Of a stretch of DNA of 64,000 nt, positions 1 to 8,208 are shown piece after piece. Location: NCBI GenBank assembly GCA_937922435.1, contig CAKZVT010000022.1:38679-102678 (forward strand). Direction: 5' to 3'. The DNA is from an uncultured Prevotella sp. GTDB taxonomy: Bacteria; Bacteroidota; Bacteroidia; Bacteroidales; Bacteroidaceae. Position 1 is the stretch's first letter. The number at the start of each line of letters is the position of its first letter. The notes beneath the pieces are model-generated. The model saw only the letters and a list, made by a program, of their open reading frames with translations, was not told the DNA's origin and did not search any database. A program made the position numbers and the translations under genes.

Positions 1-47
1 TGAATATCAGCCAAGTACAAATGAATTATTTTTTAATGCTATGAAAA

Positions 48-103
48 GTGTAAACACCAAAGGTGTAAACACTGTAAACCGTTTACATCCAGTGTTTACA
101 CAT
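48..103. promoter_or_regulatory. GTGTAAACAC repeat cluster
   Basis: GTGTAAACAC occurs at 48-57 and 63-72, and its exact reverse complement GTGTTTACAC at 92-101. Between them GTAAACCGTTTAC (74-86) is a palindrome around one base. Four related half-sites in 55 bp just upstream of two small helix-turn-helix genes look like an operator, or recombinase/excisionase arm sites. The assignment is inferred. Confidence 0.6.
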
Positions 104-210
104 TCAGGAAACATCCATCTGCAATGAAGACATCTGCTGCATTATCGTGCCAACTGCGGAAGCAGACTTGCAAGCATTGGCAAAACAGCATTATTTTGCC
201 GAAAAAAGCA

Positions 211-489
211 ATGGAGATAGTAATCATTGAGGCCGGAACATTCAGACAGATGAACGAGGCGTTGGAGAGACTCGTACAAGTGGTTATGGACATTGACAAA
301 GGCACAAAGCCGCTCGACGAATGGCTTGACAACCAAGACGTGTGCCTGCTGATGGACATTTCGCAAAGCAAGCTCAATACGTGGAGAAGAACAGGGGTGT
401 TGCCCCACAGCCGGATTGACCGCAAGGTGTATTACAAGAAGCAAGACATTGTTGATTTTATCGAACGCAGGTTGCAGAATAAAAAGTAA
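211..489 (+). CDS. Helix-turn-helix protein, excisionase-like
   Basis: Protein of 92 residues. The C-terminal half (about residues 35-90) has the MerR/excisionase-type winged helix layout: a helix with VCLLMDISQSKLNTWRRTG, then a short wing with VYYKKQDIVDFIERR. Such small proteins in Bacteroidales mobile elements bind DNA and control excision or element genes. I chose ATG 211 because the protein starts naturally there (MEIVIIEAG); an upstream in-frame ATG at 124 would add 29 residues with no family character. It lies 7 bp before a second gene of the same type, so the pair is probably one transcript. The integrase expected beside such genes is not in the window. Confidence 0.72.
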   Translation: MEIVIIEAGTFRQMNEALERLVQVVMDIDKGTKPLDEWLDNQDVCLLMDISQSKLNTWRRTGVLPHSRIDRKVYYKKQDIVDFIERRLQNKK

Positions 490-496
490 TACCGCC

Positions 497-793
497 ATGA
501 CATTGCTCGACAACGAAAGCCCGGAAGTGGCTAAATACTTCAGGAACATCAGCTACATTACTGACGCGCTCGAAAGGAACAGGATGCGCCTCGGACAGGT
601 TCTGAACGAGGAATGTTATCTTACAGAAGCGGAGCTTGCCAAAATCCTGAAGGTGACCCAAAGGACATTGATTGAATACCGCAACATGGGCAAGCTGCCT
701 TATTACAAGTTCGGAGGCCGCATCCTGTACAAGGGAAAGGACATCGCCGGTATTTTGGAGGGAAACAGGCGCGAGGCTTTTACAAAGTATTAA
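497..793 (+). CDS. Helix-turn-helix protein, excisionase-like
   Basis: Protein of 98 residues. The middle and end hold the same fold as the preceding gene: YLTEAELAKILKVTQRTLIE is the helix-turn-helix and KFGGRILYKGKDIAGILE the wing, typical of the helix-turn-helix 17 / excisionase group. The first 35 residues look helical (EVAKYFRNISYITDALERNR). ATG 497 is chosen because it leaves a 7-bp gap to the previous stop; an upstream in-frame ATG at 416 would overlap that gene. Tandem pairs of such proteins are common in Bacteroides integrative elements. Binding to the GTGTAAACAC cluster at 48-103 is a plausible guess. Confidence 0.72.
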   Translation: MTLLDNESPEVAKYFRNISYITDALERNRMRLGQVLNEECYLTEAELAKILKVTQRTLIEYRNMGKLPYYKFGGRILYKGKDIAGILEGNRREAFTKY

Positions 794-984
794 ACACTGC
801 TTATTTCCTGACTTAGAGTTAAAAAACCTACGGTACGACACCCAACCGTATCTTTAAATATACTAAAAACTTACAACAAATCAAAACAACCGGGCGGTGA
901 CTATTTATATGTTAAATTAAATTCTTACCTTTACCAATTAAAGCGGAGAACAAATCGTTTTGTTTTGCTAAAAACAATATAGGT

Positions 985-2145
985 ATGGCTTCATTACATA
1001 TTAAAAATTTTGGCCCTATATCGGACTCGACAAAAATAGAACTGACATCGTTGACGGTTCTCGTTGGCCGCCAGAGTTCCGGTAAAAGTACATTTATGAA
1101 AGTACTCTGTTTCTGCCGTTGGATTGAGAAAAAGATAATGTCATCGACAGACGACATAGTAAGCCTGTATACCCATCATAACCGCTTTATAAATGACTTG
1201 AAACTGTTTTATCGGTTGAACGACGAATATTTCAAAGCCGATACGGAGTTGGAATATGATGGAGATACAATCGGCATTGTATACATGGGGCAAACAGGCA
1301 ATGCAAAGATTACACGTAAGGAGGTATTTCAGGAAAAAAGATATAACAGCAAACTGTGTTACATTCCGGCCGAACGCAACCTTGTCTCTGCCATCCAGAA
1401 TGTAGACAAGACTTATAGGGCTACAGGAAGGGATGTTCTTTTCAACTTTATATACGAATGGGATGAAGCGAAAGGGCCTTATACTGACGAACACCCTTTT
1501 AAGTTGGCTGCTACAGGAGGCTTCAGTTATGTTAATAGATCCGGTGCTGACGTTTTAGTGAGAGAAGACGGCAGTGAAACACCTGCTTTCTATGCCTCCA
1601 GTGGTATGCAGAGCGTAATGCCAATGGACGTAATGGTGAACTATATTACAGGTTGTGTCGGTGAGAACGCCTCACTTTCAATGCATGAACGCAATGAAAT
1701 AAACAAGACGGACAACGGCCATGCCCATCGTAGATTGGTTTACCAATCCGCCCAACTATTTATAGAAGAACCTGAGCAAAACCTGTATCCTGAATCGCAA
1801 AAACTTGTGACAATGAGCATTGTACGCTCATTGAAAAAGGCTCTAAAAAACAGTTCCGAACAAAATATAGTATTTATAACCACACACAGCCCATACGTCA
1901 TGTCTGTGATAAATGTGCTTTTGGCTGCCGCTATTGTCACGGAAAAAGGATTGGAACAGGATGTGATAGATGAAGACTGCATCTTGCCTTCATCGTCCAT
2001 ATCCGGTTATTTTATAAATGAAAAAGGTGTTTTCCGGAACATCCTTGATGCGGAAATACCCATGCTCAGCGGTAACGACCTGGACGGAGTGTCGGATTGG
2101 GTTGATGACAGCATCTGTAAGTTGAACGAAAAACTGTTTGCATAG
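985..2145 (+). CDS. AAA family ATPase (OLD/RecF-like)
   Basis: Protein of 386 residues with the N-terminal strand typical of SMC/RecF-like ATPases (LHIKNFGPI), a Walker A loop GRQSSGKST (residues 28-36), a Walker B motif LFIEEPE with the two glutamates near 261-262, and a switch histidine H301 in THSPY. No TOPRIM or nuclease domain follows, unlike full OLD or GajA proteins. The next gene starts 2 bp after the stop, so the two are surely co-expressed. ATPases of this class with a small partner are frequent in anti-phage modules, but no named system can be assigned here. Base composition is AT-richer than the PUL genes, which fits a transferred segment. Confidence 0.8.
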   Translation: MASLHIKNFGPISDSTKIELTSLTVLVGRQSSGKSTFMKVLCFCRWIEKKIMSSTDDIVSLYTHHNRFINDLKLFYRLNDEYFKADTELEYDGDTIGIVYMGQTGNAKITRKEVFQEKRYNSKLCYIPAERNLVSAIQNVDKTYRATGRDVLFNFIYEWDEAKGPYTDEHPFKLAATGGFSYVNRSGADVLVREDGSETPAFYASSGMQSVMPMDVMVNYITGCVGENASLSMHERNEINKTDNGHAHRRLVYQSAQLFIEEPEQNLYPESQKLVTMSIVRSLKKALKNSSEQNIVFITTHSPYVMSVINVLLAAAIVTEKGLEQDVIDEDCILPSSSISGYFINEKGVFRNILDAEIPMLSGNDLDGVSDWVDDSICKLNEKLFA

Positions 2146-2147
2146 AT

Positions 2148-2645
2148 ATGAAGCAGGAAACAGCTGAATACAAATCAACTCACGAGCGATTGATGTCAGA
2201 AGGATTTTCTCCAGAACAACCACTTCAGGTTCGGGCAAAGGTCAGTACGAATGAAAAAGGCAAACGATATACGCTCGTAACGACGGGGAATGAAAAATCC
2301 GTGGTATATACAGTAGATGGAAATATAATAACAAGCGGTTTGCGTTGTGACAAACTGATACTTGTGAGACGTTCTGCAAGCGGTGCAGATCTGGAACAAT
2401 GGACAGAGGCTTTCATCAAATTAAAAGGTGTTGATACAGACCATGCCATTAATCAGTTGAGGGAGACTTTGAAGAAATCCATCTTCAAGCATCCTTCCAA
2501 CGATGTGGTTCGCGCCCGTATCATAGCACAGTCGTTTCCTTCAAACAAGTCTAATCCTACGATGGAAAAAGCGAAACGAGAATTTCGCAAGGTTTATAAT
2601 TGCGACCTCCGTGGCATGAAGTCAGGTCAGGAAGATAAACTTTAA
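2148..2645 (+). CDS. Small partner of the AAA ATPase, nuclease-like fold
   Basis: Protein of 165 residues that I do not recognise by family. It begins 2 bp after the ATPase stop. The segment from residue 60 to about 105 reads like the core of a PD-(D/E)XK-type fold: a strand ending in CDKLILV (D68), then FIKLKG and VDTDHAINQL, where known members have F-I-E-L-K-G followed by a helix with H-A-x-x-Q-L. Here the expected Glu is Lys (K91), with K93 kept, so the site may be inactive or rearranged. The C-terminus is basic (KAKREFRKVYNCDLRG). A role as effector or toxin of the ATPase is inference only. Confidence 0.6.
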   Translation: MKQETAEYKSTHERLMSEGFSPEQPLQVRAKVSTNEKGKRYTLVTTGNEKSVVYTVDGNIITSGLRCDKLILVRRSASGADLEQWTEAFIKLKGVDTDHAINQLRETLKKSIFKHPSNDVVRARIIAQSFPSNKSNPTMEKAKREFRKVYNCDLRGMKSGQEDKL

Positions 2646-3164
2646 GAATAATACTTGGCAAATCTTTTACAGTACATAATTTCGAAGTGATTTTAGCATG
2701 ATAAATAGGCGATGAAAGTGGAGTTGGATAGACTCTATTAAAAGAATGTCCATGTATTATCGAAGAGAACAAACTCTCAAAATGAATGAATAAGTATGCC
2801 AAGCGAAAGAAAAGAAATTGTTTCTTGCAAGAATAAAACTTTTTCGCTACTTTTGCATTGTCAAAAGAGATGATGATAGTAAATTATTGAATTTAGATGA
2901 AGATTTCATATAGTCTGATTCAGTGGTTTCAATGATTTTTAAAATATGTCAAAACGTTATGCATCAGGCATTTACGGGCAGGATAAATGACATGCTCGAT
3001 TCCTGGTGGTACCACTTCTGAACTTAAATCCCCACCACATCAAATGTGGTGGGGATTTGTTGTTTTTACAGTTGGCCGCCGTTCGCTCTTTGGATTTTCA
3101 ACAAGCGGGTGGCGGTTTCACGTTTTTTGGGGGTGTGGGTATTGGCTTTGCATATACCGTGGGA
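2646..3164. other. Gene-free stretch between mobile segment and GH127
   Basis: No convincing gene. A promoter-like pair is present at 2824-2855 (CTTG, 20 bp, TACTTTTG), followed by about 170 bp without a clear ORF and then the terminator at 3026-3067. It could express a small RNA or be the remains of a lost gene. Confidence 0.4.
3026..3067 (+). terminator. Rho-independent terminator
   Basis: AAATCCCCACCACAT at 3026-3040 pairs perfectly with 3044-3058 around the loop CAA, followed by GTTGTTTTT. It closes the AT-rich mobile segment and could also act on the minus-strand GH127 gene. Confidence 0.85.
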
Positions 3165-5162
3165 TTATCTGTCAAGGAATTCGTTTGTACCTTTATTAAT
3201 GGTTTCGTCCAGGTGCATTGCTCCTGCTTCGTATGGCAGCCACACCGTCATTTTGCCTTCTCCGCGGTTAGCCCAGGCGTAGTAGGGGATAAGCTTCAGC
3301 GTGGCGTCCTGTGTTTGCAGGTGTCCGTCTGCGTCATACGTCAGTTTCTGTACGCCTGCTGTTATCATGTCGGCTCCGCCGGGTGCTTTCTCTTCGATGA
3401 CGTCGAGCTTGGCCTTGCGTGGCAGAAGAACCGAGAATATGTCCAAGCCTTGGTTGTCGGGCCATTCGGCGCAGTAGACCAGCGGGCCGCGCTCTATTGC
3501 CAGCATGCCGCGGTCGGCCTCCACTTTGCTGTTGGCGGCAACCAAGCGCGGCGACATGTCAAGCGAAAGTTCGACAGTGTCGCCCTTTTTCCATTTTCGG
3601 TTGATGGTGAAATACCCCTTGTCAATGCCGCTTTCAACCACCTTGCCGTTTACTTTCACCGAATATTGTGTCTGCTTCCCGTCGGCGAAACGGTACAAGT
3701 CGCTTGGTACAACCTGGCCGCGCACCCAGCCGGGGATGCGCAGTTTCAGGGCGAATTGTCCGCCTCCTTTCGTCACGGTTATGCTTACCGTGCCGTTGAA
3801 AGGATATGCCGTCCGTTGCATCAGGCTTATCCTGCGCTTGCCAACCGTTACGTCCGACGTGCCTTCCATGAACATGTTGACATACAGGCTGTCGCCGCGT
3901 GTGGCGTATATGTAGCCCGGTACGGACGGCAGGAAGCGGCAAAGGTTTGACGGGCAGCAGGCACAGCCGAACCAAGCCTTGCGCCCGTAGCCTCCGGCCG
4001 ACTCCAGTGGGTTGGGGTAGAAGAAGGCGTCGCCCTTGAGCGAGATGCCCGACAGCACGCCGTTGTACAGCGTCCGTTCGAGCACGTCGTAATATTTCGC
4101 GTCGCCGTGGAACAGGAACAGGCGGTGGTTGACGTACACGTTGCCTATGGCTGCGCACGTTTCGCAGTATGCCGAGGCGTTGGGCAGCTCGTAGTTGCTG
4201 CCGAACGACTCGCCGTCATACCGTGCGCCGATGCCTCCCGTAATGTAGAGTTTCTTGCCTGTGATGTTGTCCCAGATGCGGTCTATTGCCTTTATGTATG
4301 CCGTGTCGCCTGTTATTGCGGCCACGTCGGCCATGCCCGAGTACATGTATGTCGCCCTTACGGCGTGTCCTACGGCTTCGTCTTGCTCCACAACGGGCTT
4401 GTGCGCCTGGCTGTATTCGTCCTTGCGCGAAGTGTATCCGCGCTTGTCGAGGAAGAATTTTGCCTCGTCAAGATACTTCTTGTCGCCCGTTACGAGGTAC
4501 AGTTTCACCAGTGCCATCTCGGCAATCTGGTGTCCCGGTACGCGTACAAGCTGTCCTTTGCCCGGCCCTATTTCGCGGCATACGCAGTCGGCGTACCTTA
4601 TTGCAATGTCAAGGAAGTTGCGTTTGCCCGTGGCCTGGTAGTGGGCTATTGCGCCTTCGAGCATGTGTCCGAGGTTGTAAAACTCGTGGCTGAGCTGCTC
4701 CACGGCCTCCCATCTGTGCGCTCCAGCCCATCCGTGCGGATGTTTAGGGTTCATTGTGCGCGCCGTATAGAGGTATCCGTCAGGCTCTTGGGCGGCTGCC
4801 ACGATGGCGAGCACGCTGTCTATGTAGTGCTCCATGCGCTTGTCGGGATAGGTCTGGAGCAGGTAGCTCGCTCCTTCGATGGTCTTGTAGACGTCAGTGT
4901 CGTCAAAAGAGAAGCCGCCTACCTTGAACGTGTCGCACGGATGTGCGGCTTTTACGAAGTTGTCATAACGTCCAGACTCCTCGCATTTTCTGAACGCCAG
5001 CGGCACGGTTGTCTCGCGGCAGGCGTCGAGCCGCTGCTTCCAGAATCCGCCGGTTACGTGTGTCGCTGTGAAGGGCACTGGCGTTATGGGGTAGCCTGCG
5101 TGCTGCGCCGGTGCTGCTGTGCAGGCTAATAATGATGCAAATATCAGTCTTACGGCTTTCAT
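3165..5162 (-). CDS. GH127 beta-L-arabinofuranosidase
   Basis: Protein of 665 residues of the DUF1680/GH127 family, which removes beta-linked L-arabinofuranose with a cysteine nucleophile held by zinc. Expected site residues are all present: CETC with E334 and C336, and CACCPSN with C402/C403, matching the spacing in bifidobacterial HypBA1 (E338, C340, C417, C418). An (alpha/alpha)6 barrel fills the N-terminal two thirds, beta-sandwich domains the rest. ATG 5162 gives a clean signal peptide (MKAVRLIFASLLACTAAPAQ) and starts 7 bp after the GH51 stop; an earlier in-frame ATG at 5189 would overlap GH51. Second gene of a two-gene arabinose operon, probably periplasmic. Confidence 0.9.
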   Translation of the reverse strand: MKAVRLIFASLLACTAAPAQHAGYPITPVPFTATHVTGGFWKQRLDACRETTVPLAFRKCEESGRYDNFVKAAHPCDTFKVGGFSFDDTDVYKTIEGASYLLQTYPDKRMEHYIDSVLAIVAAAQEPDGYLYTARTMNPKHPHGWAGAHRWEAVEQLSHEFYNLGHMLEGAIAHYQATGKRNFLDIAIRYADCVCREIGPGKGQLVRVPGHQIAEMALVKLYLVTGDKKYLDEAKFFLDKRGYTSRKDEYSQAHKPVVEQDEAVGHAVRATYMYSGMADVAAITGDTAYIKAIDRIWDNITGKKLYITGGIGARYDGESFGSNYELPNASAYCETCAAIGNVYVNHRLFLFHGDAKYYDVLERTLYNGVLSGISLKGDAFFYPNPLESAGGYGRKAWFGCACCPSNLCRFLPSVPGYIYATRGDSLYVNMFMEGTSDVTVGKRRISLMQRTAYPFNGTVSITVTKGGGQFALKLRIPGWVRGQVVPSDLYRFADGKQTQYSVKVNGKVVESGIDKGYFTINRKWKKGDTVELSLDMSPRLVAANSKVEADRGMLAIERGPLVYCAEWPDNQGLDIFSVLLPRKAKLDVIEEKAPGGADMITAGVQKLTYDADGHLQTQDATLKLIPYYAWANRGEGKMTVWLPYEAGAMHLDETINKGTNEFLDR

Positions 5163-5169
5163 CAGATTG

Positions 5170-7662
5170 TTATTTTTTAGTCTTATCACTTATTCTTATC
5201 ACGCTGAAAGAGTAGGGCGGCATCGTGTAAGCCGGCCTTCCGCCGAGGCTTATGGCGCTTTCCTCGGGGCGTGCGGCCTTGTCTGCCGGTGAGCCTTTGA
5301 GCACAGTCAGGTGCGCTTGGCCGTCAGCCGCTCCTTCGGGCAGGTTGAGCGTGGCGTTCACTTCCACGGGCAGGAGGTTTACGAGCTTCACGGTCATGTC
5401 GCCGGTCGTGCTGTCCTTCACCACCGACGAGGCAATGCGGCAGCGCACGTCGGCGCGGCTGTTGTCGGTCTTGATGTCGGCCGGCAGGTAGGTGTCGCCC
5501 GCGTTGCGGCCGAACATCTGCTGGACGTAGTAGCCTACGGTGGGCTTCACTTCAGTGTTGTTGAAGTAAATCAGGTCGGGATTCCACTGCGTGTGCCCCT
5601 CTTTTGCCAGCAGCGGGGCGTATGAGGCCATCGAAACCACGTCGCCGTTGCGTTCCACCGCTGTCAGGTAGACGGCCTCGGCCAGGGCGGTCTCTATGTT
5701 GTTGGACCGTCCGGGCAGGTGGGCGGCGTATTCGCCGAGGTACACTTTCGACTTCGTGCGGTCGTAACGGTCGTAGAAGTCTTGGTTGTAGATGAACCAT
5801 CCCGGCGCCACGTAGTAGTGCTCGTCCACGATGTCAACGCCCAGCTTGTCGGCCACAGCCCAGCCCTCGTCGTAGTCCGTGCCTTCGTAGAACGGGCCGG
5901 CGGTGCCCACCACGGTTATTTCGGGGTGGCGTTTTTTCAGTTCCGTGTAGAGCATCGTGAAGCGCACTTCAAACACGTCGGTTATCTGGTCCTCGTTGCC
6001 GATGCCTATGTATTTCAGGTTGAACGGCTCGGGGTGGCCTGCCTCGGCGCGCATCCGTGCCCATTTGTTGGTTTTGGGGTCGCCGTTGGCATAGTCTATG
6101 AGGTCGAGCACGTCCTGTATGTAAGCCTCCATCTCGTCCAGCGGCAGTCCGCCCTGCTGTCCGCCGCCGAGCGGTTTGCCCGGTATGCAGGCCGAGTTCT
6201 GGCACGGCACGCCTGCGGCCAGTACCGGCAGAGGCTCCGCCCCTATGTCTTCGCAGAACTGGAAGTACTCGTAGAATCCCAGTCCCATCGACTGGTGGTA
6301 GCCCCATAGGTTTTTCATGGGCTTGCGTGCGTGTAGCGCTCCTATGGAGTTTTTCCAGCGGTAGATGTTGTCAAGCCCCTGTCCGTGGGCCACGCATCCG
6401 CCGGGAAAGCGCACGAATTTCGGCCTGATGTCGGCTATGGCCTGTGCAAGGTCGGCCCGCAGGCCGTTCTTGCGCCCCTTGAACGTGTGCCGGGGGAATA
6501 GCGACACCATGTCGAGGTCGATGCTTCCGGCTGCCAGCGGTTCCAGTGCCAGCACGGCGCTGTCGGCCGACGAGCCGGCCGTGAGCGTGGCGGCGAGCTG
6601 TTTCCAGCCTCCGCGCTTCACCGTCAGCGTGGCGGCTGCAATCTCCCTGCCGTCCTTGCCGCGCAGGCTTGCCTTTATCCTTACAGCCTTTGCGCCGCCG
6701 TCCCCGGCCAGCCGGGCGAACAGCGAGAGGTCGTATTTCCCGCCTTTCCTTACCGCTATGCCGTCGTAACCGGTGTTGACGAGCCGCGCCCCGGGCTTGT
6801 CAACGCGCAGCGTGGCGTAGTGTGGGTTGTTGGCGTGTATGGGGTCGGCGGTGTTGATGGCCATTGCTGCGCCTCCGCCTTCAGTCGTCCATGCGTAGGC
6901 CGGCCCCCAGCCTTCTGCCGCGCTCTCGTGTTCCGCATATTCGAAGTCGCGGTTTTGCACGAGTTCGGCGTACAGGCCGCCGTCAGCCCCATAGTTGATG
7001 TCCTCGAAGAACACGCCTGTCAGCATGCCGCTTATAGGCTTGGCGCGGTCTGCCTTAACGTCTATCGTCATGTTCACGGGCTTCAGTCCGGCGAAGCGCG
7101 TGCCGTCGTCGGCCGCCTGTTCGGCGTAGAGCCTGTCCCTGTACGCCTGTGCGTCGGCGTATGTCTCAAGCTGTTCGAGCACGCTCCAGGCCGCCTTAGC
7201 CACCGAGCCTGTCGTCTCGTTGCCGTCCACGGCTACGGTTTTCAGGCCGTCGCCGTTCCAGTTTTTGTCAATGAAGTAAGTCTGCCTGCGCCAATGCACG
7301 AGGTCGGCCGATGCGGCGTGGCCCAGCTCTCCCTTGCCGTCGCGGTTTAGATTCCACGTGCAGTGCCACGTGCCGTCCTTGCCGTAGCGCAGCACAGGGC
7401 GGAGCATGCGCTTCTCGCCGCCCCACAGCCCGTAGTCGCAGCGCAGGAAGGAGCGCCCTCCGCCGATGCTTGTCCACGCCTCGCCGTCGCGGCTCCAGGC
7501 GTAGCGCAGGCCGCTGCGCCCCTCGTCTTGCGTGGTGGTGTAGGCTAAGATGTAGACCGAGTCTTGCGCCGCGGTGGTGGCCGTGACGCTTGCCGCGGCA
7601 GGCGAAAGCGCCGCTGTGGCCGCCGCCATGACTGTGATAGTAAATAGCTTGGTAGTTTTCAT
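5170..7662 (-). CDS. GH51 alpha-L-arabinofuranosidase with extra N-terminal domain
   Basis: Protein of 830 residues. From about residue 200 it is a GH51 retaining arabinofuranosidase: start of the CBM4_9-like insert and barrel (GVFFEDINYGADGG), RFPGGC, acid/base E557 in GIGNEDQ and nucleophile E644 in YLGEYAAH, then the C-terminal beta-sandwich. A signal peptide (about 24 residues) is followed by an unusual 150-residue region with propeller-blade features (YAWSRDGEAW, ASADLVHW) like those of GH43, GH32 and GH130 enzymes; it is too short for a full propeller. GH127 follows after 7 bp, so both act on arabinose side chains such as arabinan or arabinogalactan. No SusC/D belongs to this operon in the window. 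Confidence 0.9.
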   Translation of the reverse strand: MKTTKLFTITVMAAATAALSPAAASVTATTAAQDSVYILAYTTTQDEGRSGLRYAWSRDGEAWTSIGGGRSFLRCDYGLWGGEKRMLRPVLRYGKDGTWHCTWNLNRDGKGELGHAASADLVHWRRQTYFIDKNWNGDGLKTVAVDGNETTGSVAKAAWSVLEQLETYADAQAYRDRLYAEQAADDGTRFAGLKPVNMTIDVKADRAKPISGMLTGVFFEDINYGADGGLYAELVQNRDFEYAEHESAAEGWGPAYAWTTEGGGAAMAINTADPIHANNPHYATLRVDKPGARLVNTGYDGIAVRKGGKYDLSLFARLAGDGGAKAVRIKASLRGKDGREIAAATLTVKRGGWKQLAATLTAGSSADSAVLALEPLAAGSIDLDMVSLFPRHTFKGRKNGLRADLAQAIADIRPKFVRFPGGCVAHGQGLDNIYRWKNSIGALHARKPMKNLWGYHQSMGLGFYEYFQFCEDIGAEPLPVLAAGVPCQNSACIPGKPLGGGQQGGLPLDEMEAYIQDVLDLIDYANGDPKTNKWARMRAEAGHPEPFNLKYIGIGNEDQITDVFEVRFTMLYTELKKRHPEITVVGTAGPFYEGTDYDEGWAVADKLGVDIVDEHYYVAPGWFIYNQDFYDRYDRTKSKVYLGEYAAHLPGRSNNIETALAEAVYLTAVERNGDVVSMASYAPLLAKEGHTQWNPDLIYFNNTEVKPTVGYYVQQMFGRNAGDTYLPADIKTDNSRADVRCRIASSVVKDSTTGDMTVKLVNLLPVEVNATLNLPEGAADGQAHLTVLKGSPADKAARPEESAISLGGRPAYTMPPYSFSVIRISDKTKK

Positions 7663-7712
7663 AATTTATATGTATAGAATGTCAGTTGTTGCGATGCCGC
7701 CCCCGTGCCGGT

Positions 7713-7793
7713 AATTCATGGCCTTCCACCTTGCAAAAGGTGGCCTTTCGCGCTGCAAAAGACGGTCTTTCGCATTGTAAAAGGCCGTGTTTT
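7713..7793. repeat. 22-bp-period repeat array A
   Basis: Four 15-bp cores start at 7713, 7735, 7757 and 7779, exactly 22 bp apart; examples are AAAAGGTGGCCTTTC and AAAAGGCCGTGTTTT. Spacers are 7 bp (ACCTTGC, GCGCTGC, GCATTGT). It lies in the divergent gap between GH51 and the mannan PUL. Confidence 0.9.
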
Positions 7794-8005
7794 GGATTGT
7801 AAGCGTATGCGCCCGGAGTGCTTTCAGGCAAGTTGTCGTGCGGCCGTTTTGGTTTCAGTATGAAACTTTTATGCGTGTCTGTGCTTACGGTTTTCCGTCC
7901 GCCAGCGCCTTATCTGTCTGCTAAGGTAGTCGTTTTACGGCAAACCGCCAAGGTTCTGGCGGCATTTCATGCTAAAAATCGGTTGCGGCTGTCCGGGGTG
8001 TTGAT

Positions 8006-8034
8006 GCCTTATGACTCATTGCGCGTCATAAGGC
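8006..8034. promoter_or_regulatory. Dyad upstream of mannan PUL
   Basis: GCCTTATGAC (8006-8015) and GTCATAAGGC (8025-8034) form a perfect 10-bp inverted repeat with a 9-bp centre, about 130 bp upstream of the likely mannan PUL promoter. It could be a regulator site. The rest of 7794-8208 shows no gene I would accept. Confidence 0.45.
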
Positions 8035-8097
8035 GCAGCGTTGCCAGTATTTTGCGCGGCGCATGCCGGCCGTTCCGCTTATTTTATCAGAAGATGA

Positions 8098-8168
8098 TAC
8101 TTTTGCCTTAAAGCGGAAAAATAGATGCAAAAAAGTATTCGGGTTTATTTTTGTTTTTCATATTTTTG
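8098..8168 (+). promoter_or_regulatory. Candidate -7 boxes for mannan PUL
   Basis: TACTTTTG at 8098-8105 and TATTTTTG at 8161-8168 both match the Bacteroidetes -7 box TAnnTTTG. The second is 40 bp before the GH26 start. Neither has a clear TTTG about 20 bp upstream, so activation by a regulator is likely. Confidence 0.5.
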
Positions 8169-8208
8169 CCGTGCTAATCTAAACGACCTGTAATAAAAAT
8201 GTAAAGAG

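Noticed and set aside
2990..3025. tRNA 3'-end-like sequence (GCTCGATTCC followed by TACCA)
   Set aside because: The T-arm does not pair properly and no matching anticodon half lies upstream, so it is neither a tRNA gene nor a safe att site.
3006..3950. Long plus-strand frame opposite the GH127 gene
   Set aside because: It is the antisense of a well-supported gene and has no protein family features; similar long antisense frames occur opposite other GC-rich genes here.
7818..8111. ORF of 97 codons before the mannan PUL
   Set aside because: No family features, unusual composition, and it overlaps the dyad and promoter region.
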